Program-made: the position numbers and the translations under genes
Shown: in pieces, positions 8,401-12,865 of the stretch
How positions within the stretch are numbered: position 1 is the stretch's first letter
Layout of the letters: each line of letters starts with the position of its first letter
The notes under the pieces: generated by a model
Seen by the model: the letters and a program-made list of their open reading frames with translations, nothing else
Told to the model about the DNA's origin: nothing
Database searches by the model: none
Origin: Hepatocystis sp. ex Piliocolobus tephrosceles
Taxonomy: Eukaryota > Apicomplexa > Aconoidasida > Haemosporida > Plasmodiidae
Assembly: GCA_902459845.2 (NCBI GenBank)
Contig: CABPSV020000585.1
Span: 1 to 12,865 of the forward strand
Length of the DNA: 12,865 bases
Direction of reading: 5' to 3'

Positions 8401-11400
8401 CTGTTACTGCAATTGCAACTGCTACTACTATTGTTACTACCACCACTATCACTATCACTACCACTATGACCAGTACTACCACCACTATCACTATCACTAC
8501 CACTATGACCAGTACTACCACCACTTTTAAAAGCACTCTTCGAGTTAATTAAGCCCCTAAAACTTACCGTACATTTATCGTATATCTTTGTAAACTCCTG
8601 AATATATTTCTCCCTAAGTTTATCAACGACATTAAATAAAGCCAAAAGGGTAAATACCTTCATATTGTAATCAATGTTGTAATTTTCAAATTGGATATGT
8701 TTAAAAATGTACTTATCTTTTTTTAAAAAATCACTTGGTTTTAATTGTTTTTTGTCCGAAATAAAACCTACATCTGATTGTTTTTGTGTTTCCCATTTAT
8801 TTTCCAACAATGACATTTTTATTTTATAAGAAGTCGAATTTTTTTTAAGAATATAATATAAAATTCTAATTAAATGTAATGGAATTTGTGTAATAATATT
8901 TTTATTTATAAAACATAACATAATAAGATACCCTTTTAAATGCAGAAAATTATCTTTTGATTGAATAATTTTAATAAAAACATTATATATATATTCTACT
9001 GCAATTTTTTTTTCTATTATATATATAGGCATATACGAAAAAATTTTAGAAGCTTCAAATTGTATAATTTCATTATAATGGAATAAATTGTTGTGTAAAA
9101 TATCCATAAAAAAAGAGTAAGTATTTTTTTTTACCAAAAAATAAGTACACTGACATATACTTTGTATTAATAAACATAAAGCATGTCTAAGTATTTCTCC
9201 TTTTTTAAATCTATAGATTCTATTTTTTTCACTATAAACAATTATTTGTTTTATTTCGTTTTGTAATTTTTCATTCAAACTTGTTTTTAATTTTAACAGA
9301 ATTTTAGAAATGCATATAATAGAACCATGTTTTATTAAAACATTTGTATCATAACTTTTTTTTATTAAAAATGGTAAAATAACTTTTATAAAATGAGTAC
9401 CATTATATTGAGATAAAATAGCTAATGCTTCTGATGAAACTATTCGTATGTTAACATCCGGATGGAATATTTTATTTGTATATAAATGATATATAATAGG
9501 ATATTTATATAAATAAAATGTACTTACAATTTTTGTTTTTATAATTATTGTTTTTTTTAAATTTATTAATTCAGTAAAATTACAAGTAGATAGTAAATCT
9601 ATATTATCATTAAAAATAGAATCTTTTATTTTGTTTAAATCGTTTTTGCTTTTCTCATAAATATCTTTTATATCGAACTCGCAATTTTCACATGGGTTAT
9701 CCATATTATTACCATCATCACCGCTATCATCACCACCATTACCACCATTACCACCATTACCACCATTACCATCATTACCACTATTACCACCATTACCACT
9801 ATTACCACTATCTATATTTAAATATGTACTTATTGGTTTTGCGTAATCGCTAGTTATGTTTTTCATATCTTCATAAAAGGCACTTATATTAGAATGGTTG
9901 AAAAATAGGTTGATAAAGAAAAGAATGCTGGAGTAAAACTCATCTTGGGTGTTTTCCTTTTGTGAAGTGTTTTGGTTAGCTTTTTTTGTAGTTTCGTGTA
10001 TGACACCTTCAGTAAGACTATCTTTGGTAAAATCATCTTTGGTAAAATCATCTTTGGTAAAACCACTTTTTGCAATACCCCCATCAACAGTAGACAAATC
10101 CAAAGAAGACAAATCCAAAGTAGACGAATCCAAAGTAGACGAATCCAAAGTAGACGAATCCAAAGTATAATCATGATCGATTCCTATTTTATATAAAAAG
10201 TTAAACTTGCCTATAAATATTTGTAATAAAGACATGGCTGATTTCCTAATATTAATATTGTCTTCAAATAAAGAAAATAAAATTAATTTCATAAAAATCA
10301 AATGTAATAAAAAATAATTGATTTTATGATCATTTTTTTGGTAATATGTTTTAATATAAGTATTATATTTAAATAAGCTATATAATAAAACAAAAACGCT
10401 TGAAAAAACTCTTTCTTGATTTATATATAAACTTTGAATGATTCTATGTATAAGATAATTTAAAACATCTATTGAAATATAATCTTGATTAAAAAGAAAA
10501 TGAAAAAATGTATAATTTATTGTACTTAATGTATTACAATCATTATATTTTGTCAAGATATCAAAATTTTGTATAATTTGAAATATATCATTAGAATTTA
10601 AAAATATTAAAATAGTACCAAAACTTTTTGAAGCACACCATCTAATATAACTATTATTATTATTAAAATAACTAAACAAAATTTGAATAATAAACATTAT
10701 ATCTTGTTCGTAAACATATTCTTGATTTTTTTCTAAATTTATCAATCCTTGTCCTTTTTTTTTATTATATTCATTTGTTTTATTTTTTTTATATAATATA
10801 AAAACATCATTTATATTTAAAAATAATGGAAATTCATTAAAAAGTTCATGTTCTTCTTCATTTTCAAATAACATATGTTCATTTATCGAATTTGAAAATG
10901 CATTTTTATCTGTTTTGTTATTATTTATATGTGTGTTTTTTTTTATGACCTCGTTCGAATTGTTGTTGCAACAGTGGCTATCTGTTTCAATCTGTTCTTT
11001 GTTTTGTATCCCTACGTATTCGTCAGTATTGCGTCCGTCAGTATTATGTTCGTCAGTAGTGCGTCCGTCAGTATTGTGTTCGTCAGTATTGCGTTCGTCA
11101 GTATTGTGTCCGTCAGTATTGTGTCCGTCAGTATTGCGTTCGTCAGTAGTGCGTTCGTCAGTAGTATGTTCGCCACTAATGCATGTGTTAGTAGTGCATG
11201 GTTCAGTAGTACATGCCCCACTTTCAATTTTTTTCAAAAACAATAAAGCGTAATATCCTAAACATTTTATTTTTAACGCTTCAGATGTTAAAGTATAATC
11301 TAAATAACTATGATTATTAGCAAAAAAAGTACTATAAAAATTAATATATTTTTTTAATATTTTTTTATCTAACTTTTTTAAAATTCGTTTGTGTGTTAAT

Positions 11401-12476
11401 AATATACCATGTAGTACTAAACTTGTAAATTTAATATGACAACATAAGGGAAGGTCATTATTATTTATATAATCAGAATGTTCTGTTATATTATATTGTT
11501 TGTTTGATATGTTTTGTTTATCTAATTGTTCACTTTTCATTTTAACCAATTTATTCATTAGTTCTATTGAAAAACCGATTAAATTGTTAAAATAAATTTG
11601 TTTTGTGTAGACATCTTTTCTACTCAAAAATTGAGTATACATAATAGAACATGCATCTTTGGATTTATCATTTTGTGTAATATAATAAAAATATATTTCT
11701 TGAATTTGATCTAAAATATTATTTTTAATATTAGTAAGGTTAAAAGGGATGTATAAACAAAAAGATAACCATACGATTAATAGATATGTTATAACCCAAG
11801 AATCATCTTCATCTGTTTTTTTATATTTTAATTTATTTATATAATTAAATATATCTTTTTCTTTTTTTATTAAAAGAAGTGTTTCTATTATATTATTTAA
11901 ACTGACGCTATCACACACAAAAAAAGTTTTAATTATTTTTTCTGTTCTTACAGACATTAATGTATTATAATATTTATAAACTTCTTCTATAATAATAAAC
12001 ATTTTTATTGCATTATGTTCAACTTCTTTATAATCAACTTCTTTATTTGATTGATTGATATCTTCGTTTGTTTTTGTTTCATTCTTCTGAATTGTATTTA
12101 TTGGTATAGTAATATTATTTCCTTCCGAAACAACAGCATATTGATAAATTTGATTTTCAGATGTACTATTACATAATAAATAGATTTTTTCATTTTTTAA
12201 TTTTGATCTAAAATAATATAACAAATTTTTTAATTTACTAATAGTATTTTTAAGAAAATCCAAAAATGATTGTACTAATAAATTTAAATGTGAGTCCAAC
12301 AATGTTTTTACTTCTCTATAACTATTTATGCAATTATTCAAATAGGTAATATTTTCTATAATAAATGAATAATGTTTTATTATCTCATGTTCATCACCAT
12401 TTAAATAAACTTGTAATGCTTTTATTTTTCTTTCGACATCTTCGTGTTCACGAAAAAACGTTAATCTATTTTCCAT
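5235..12476 (-). CDS. TBCD: Tubulin-specific chaperone D (tubulin-folding cofactor D), with apparent frame break near the 3' end
   Basis: Cofactor D is a cytosolic HEAT-repeat protein. It binds beta-tubulin and, with cofactors A, B, C, E and ARL2, assembles or dissociates alpha/beta-tubulin dimers. Family features appear in order: YREVKTLLDSHLNLLVQSFL (residues about 53-72; human YQEQPHLLDPHLE), YLLIVWLSFCLYIPFNL (about 230-250; human YMLLLWLSVTCLIPFDF), IRWCASKSFGTI (about 610; human RWSAAKGIGRM), LIKHGSIICISKIL (about 1050; human MRHGSILACAEV), and in the last exon YPKIREFTSEYFY and ISKFLQVP (human FPLIRKTTASQVYE and LCDLLGVP). At roughly 2,250 residues it is nearly twice the human length (about 1,190). 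The excess is low-complexity inserts: TDERN/TDGHN, STLDS, FTKDD, GGN, GGSTGHSGSDSDS and EETEKN/EKTGQN. The start is the first ATG of the long frame and fits the family N-terminus. As given, the three coding pieces do not join in one frame (see components and findings). Confidence 0.9.
5713..6069 (-). other. TBCD: TBCD middle coding segment in a different frame
   Basis: This 118-codon frame starts with a Cys-Asn-Asn-Ser pentapeptide repeat and continues as KIELLPYVNICLIKILYYL, then NNFTAFCFLNFILYF, then TAG. The latter parts match the helical block before the FPLIRKTT motif in human TBCD. The TAG (5713-5715) sits exactly on the donor tttttAG|GTAAGTATG (boundary 5713/5712). The upstream boundary is uncertain. 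It may be a canonical 182-nt intron 6145-5964, which would make the Cys-Asn repeat intronic, or the repeat may be coding with a frame shift near the A6 run (plus strand) at 6088-6093. A separate small gene starting at the ATG is less likely given the TBCD match. Confidence 0.65.
5978..6060 (-). repeat. 15-bp tandem repeat (Cys-Asn-Xaa-Asn-Ser) near the TBCD intron/exon boundary
   Basis: About five to six copies of a 15-bp unit (plus-strand form tgttgtcgttacaac) encode NNNSC, NENSC or NDNSC on the minus strand. The unit is richer in G+C than surrounding DNA, like the coding repeats in the first exon, but a canonical intron can also remove it. Confidence 0.85.
6670..6870 (-). repeat. 18-bp coding repeat, Glu-Glu-Thr-Glu-Lys-Asn and Glu-Lys-Thr-Gly-Gln-Asn, in TBCD
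   Basis: About eleven units of 18 bp encode two related hexapeptides: EETEKN (or KNEKTE) and then three copies of EKTGQN on the C-terminal side. Position is about residues 1,870-1,935 of TBCD, between family-conserved blocks. Its opposite-strand and shifted frames lack stops and give spurious frames rich in Phe-Ser-Val or Lys-Thr. Confidence 0.92.
8378..8525 (-). repeat. Ser/Gly coding repeat (two 39-bp units plus Ser-Cys-Asn tract) in TBCD
   Basis: Two exact copies of the 13-residue unit GGSTGHSGSDSDS are followed by a SNNSSSSCNCSNSCSNSCSS tract, at about residues 1,317-1,366. It interrupts the cofactor D fold between conserved parts and is probably a disordered loop. Confidence 0.9.
9705..9812 (-). 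repeat. Gly-Gly-Asn coding repeat in TBCD
   Basis: An Asn/Gly/Ser/Asp tract with GGN and SGN triplets (plus-strand ccattacca units) lies at about residues 888-924. It is predicted to be a flexible, disordered insert. Confidence 0.88.
10015..10170 (-). repeat. Two adjacent 15-bp coding repeats (Ser-Ser-Thr-Leu-Asp and Phe-Thr-Lys-Asp-Asp) in TBCD
   Basis: Plus-strand units aaagtagacgaatcc (10085-10170) encode STLDS-type pentapeptides, and units tctttggtaaaatca (10015-10065) encode FTKDD. The two arrays are separated by about 20 bases, have the same 15-bp period and unrelated sequences. Position is about residues 769-820. Confidence 0.92.
11020..11180 (-). repeat. 15-bp coding repeat (Thr-Asp-Glu/Gly-Xaa-Asn) in TBCD
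   Basis: About ten units of 15 bp (plus-strand cgtcagtattgtgtt and variants) encode NTDEH, NTDGR, TTDER and similar, at about residues 432-485. Degenerate copies continue to about 11215 (Cys/Thr-Glu-rich), suggesting an older repeat edge. Confidence 0.92.
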
Positions 12477-12586
12477 TTGTAGTTTAGTAATTAAGAAGTA
12501 AACTAAGTAAAAAAATATAAAACATAAAAATATAAAACATAAAAATATAAAACATAAAAATATAAAACATAAAACAAAGTAAAAAA
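12477..12586. promoter_or_regulatory. Short region upstream of TBCD with four exact 15-bp repeats
   Basis: Four perfect tandem copies of aaaaatataaaacat occupy 12511-12570, starting 35 bases upstream of the TBCD start codon. The stretch should be part of the TBCD 5' leader or promoter. If the plus-strand exon at 12587 is real, these 110 bases are all that separates two divergent start codons. Confidence 0.7.
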
Positions 12587-12641
12587 ATGAATGATATTAT
12601 TTCAAGCGGGGGGGAGGAGAAAAAAAAAAAAAAGTTACTAG
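12587..12641 (+). CDS. Possible first exon of a plus-strand gene running off the window
   Basis: An ATG after seven A opens a short frame reading MNDIISSGGEEKKKKK then LL, followed by a good donor at 12641/12642 (CTAG|GTAAAA, phase 1). This looks like other small Plasmodium first exons in the window, such as the 34-nt one at 3994. It contains a GC-rich G7 run at 12608-12614, which is unusual for intergenic DNA here. No acceptor that gives a continued open frame is obvious before 12865, so the next exon would lie outside. It may equally be chance. No function can be proposed. Confidence 0.3.
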
Positions 12642-12865
12642 GTAAAATGTTGTAGCTTTATTAATTATGACAGAAAATTTATAAAAATACAATACACATT
12701 TGTCAACTATATTGGGTATAAATAAATAGATAAATAAAATGAAATAGTTTGTAAAAGAATTGTTAAGCCAACTTGACATATGGTGTACGTCGTGTGTCAT
12801 GAACTGAAAAAATATACACACAAAAATGAGAGAAAAACACATATATATATATATATATATATGTT
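12642..12865. other. Non-coding end of window (intron or intergenic) with TA repeat
   Basis: No supported gene is seen. The final bases are a TA microsatellite (about 12840-12862). An 81-codon minus-strand frame at 12597-12842 is a Phe/Ile/Leu-rich string ending in translated poly-T and G-run sequence, and I do not accept it. Confidence 0.55.

Larger units (their letters stand above)
6075..12476 (-). other. TBCD: TBCD first exon (long open frame of 2,133 codons)
   Basis: This frame opens at 12476 and is uninterrupted to a TAA at 6075-6077. The true exon probably ends a little earlier. A donor AAT A|gtatat at 6146/6145 gives 2,110 codons plus one base and pairs in phase with an acceptor at 5964. 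Its last conserved part (about residues 2010-2090, LFLNKYNYYLIRGFFTALCY and following) corresponds to the segment of human TBCD before its last roughly 150 residues, so the frame alone lacks the C-terminus. Confidence 0.85.

Noticed and set aside
8324..8536. Minus-strand Val/Ile-rich 70-codon frame
   Set aside because: Shifted frame of the Ser/Gly repeat in TBCD.
9884..10196. Overlapping frames with Leu-Leu-Trp-Ile or Lys-Ser-Ser-Leu-Val repeats
   Set aside because: Alternative frames of the STLDS and FTKDD 15-bp arrays of TBCD.
10915..11253. Plus-strand frames of about 105-112 codons with Ser-Val-Leu repeats that resemble membrane or adhesin repeats
   Set aside because: Antisense frames of the TDEHN coding repeat; no signal peptide or conserved domain beyond the repeat.
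12597..12842. Minus-strand 81-codon hydrophobic frame
   Set aside because: Ends in translated homopolymer (Phe and Pro from A and G runs), has no recognisable feature, and lies upstream of TBCD.

Overview
The window looks like nuclear DNA of a malaria parasite (genus Plasmodium). It is extremely A+T-rich, with dA/dT runs of 23-29 bases between genes. Short GT-AG introns carry TA and CT microsatellites, start codons follow A-rich leaders, and proteins carry low-complexity inserts and Asn/Lys-rich stretches. The species cannot be fixed from the sequence alone. No tRNA, rRNA, CRISPR array, transposon or bacterial-type operon is visible.

Layout, left to right. (1) 1-1042 is non-coding and contains four near-regularly spaced TGCATGTA sites. 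(2) 1043-1960 (+) is a four-exon gene for a 145-residue mitochondrial pyruvate carrier subunit, most like MPC2. (3) 2577-2921 (-) is a single-exon gene for a very basic 114-residue protein of unknown function, convergent with the carrier gene. (4) 3994-5242 (+) is a three-exon gene for a 171-residue protein with an acidic tail, tentatively the RNA polymerase III subunit RPC7/Rpc31. Its first intron holds a 28-bp minisatellite, and its second begins almost directly with a run of 75 A. (5) 5235-12476 (-) is a giant tubulin-folding cofactor D (TBCD) gene. It has a 2,110-codon-scale first exon, a middle coding segment in another frame, and a last exon carrying the conserved C-terminus. (6) A possible first exon of a plus-strand gene at 12587-12641 would continue past the window edge.

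Most of these lie outside or between the longest open frames and come from joining exons by phase: 438 nt for the carrier, 516 nt for the RPC7-like gene, and the TBCD C-terminus. The RPC7-like and TBCD coding regions meet tail to tail and overlap by 8 bp. TBCD as given cannot be spliced into one uninterrupted frame. The middle segment runs into an in-frame TAG exactly at an otherwise perfect splice donor, so a one-base length difference in a short homopolymer (assembly error or real lesion) is likely.

The genes are unrelated in function (mitochondrial pyruvate import, probable Pol III transcription, tubulin heterodimer assembly) and appear to be independently transcribed neighbours. I see no new multi-gene system. 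The items worth a second look are the gene-structure problems, the overlap, and the tandem-repeat biology.
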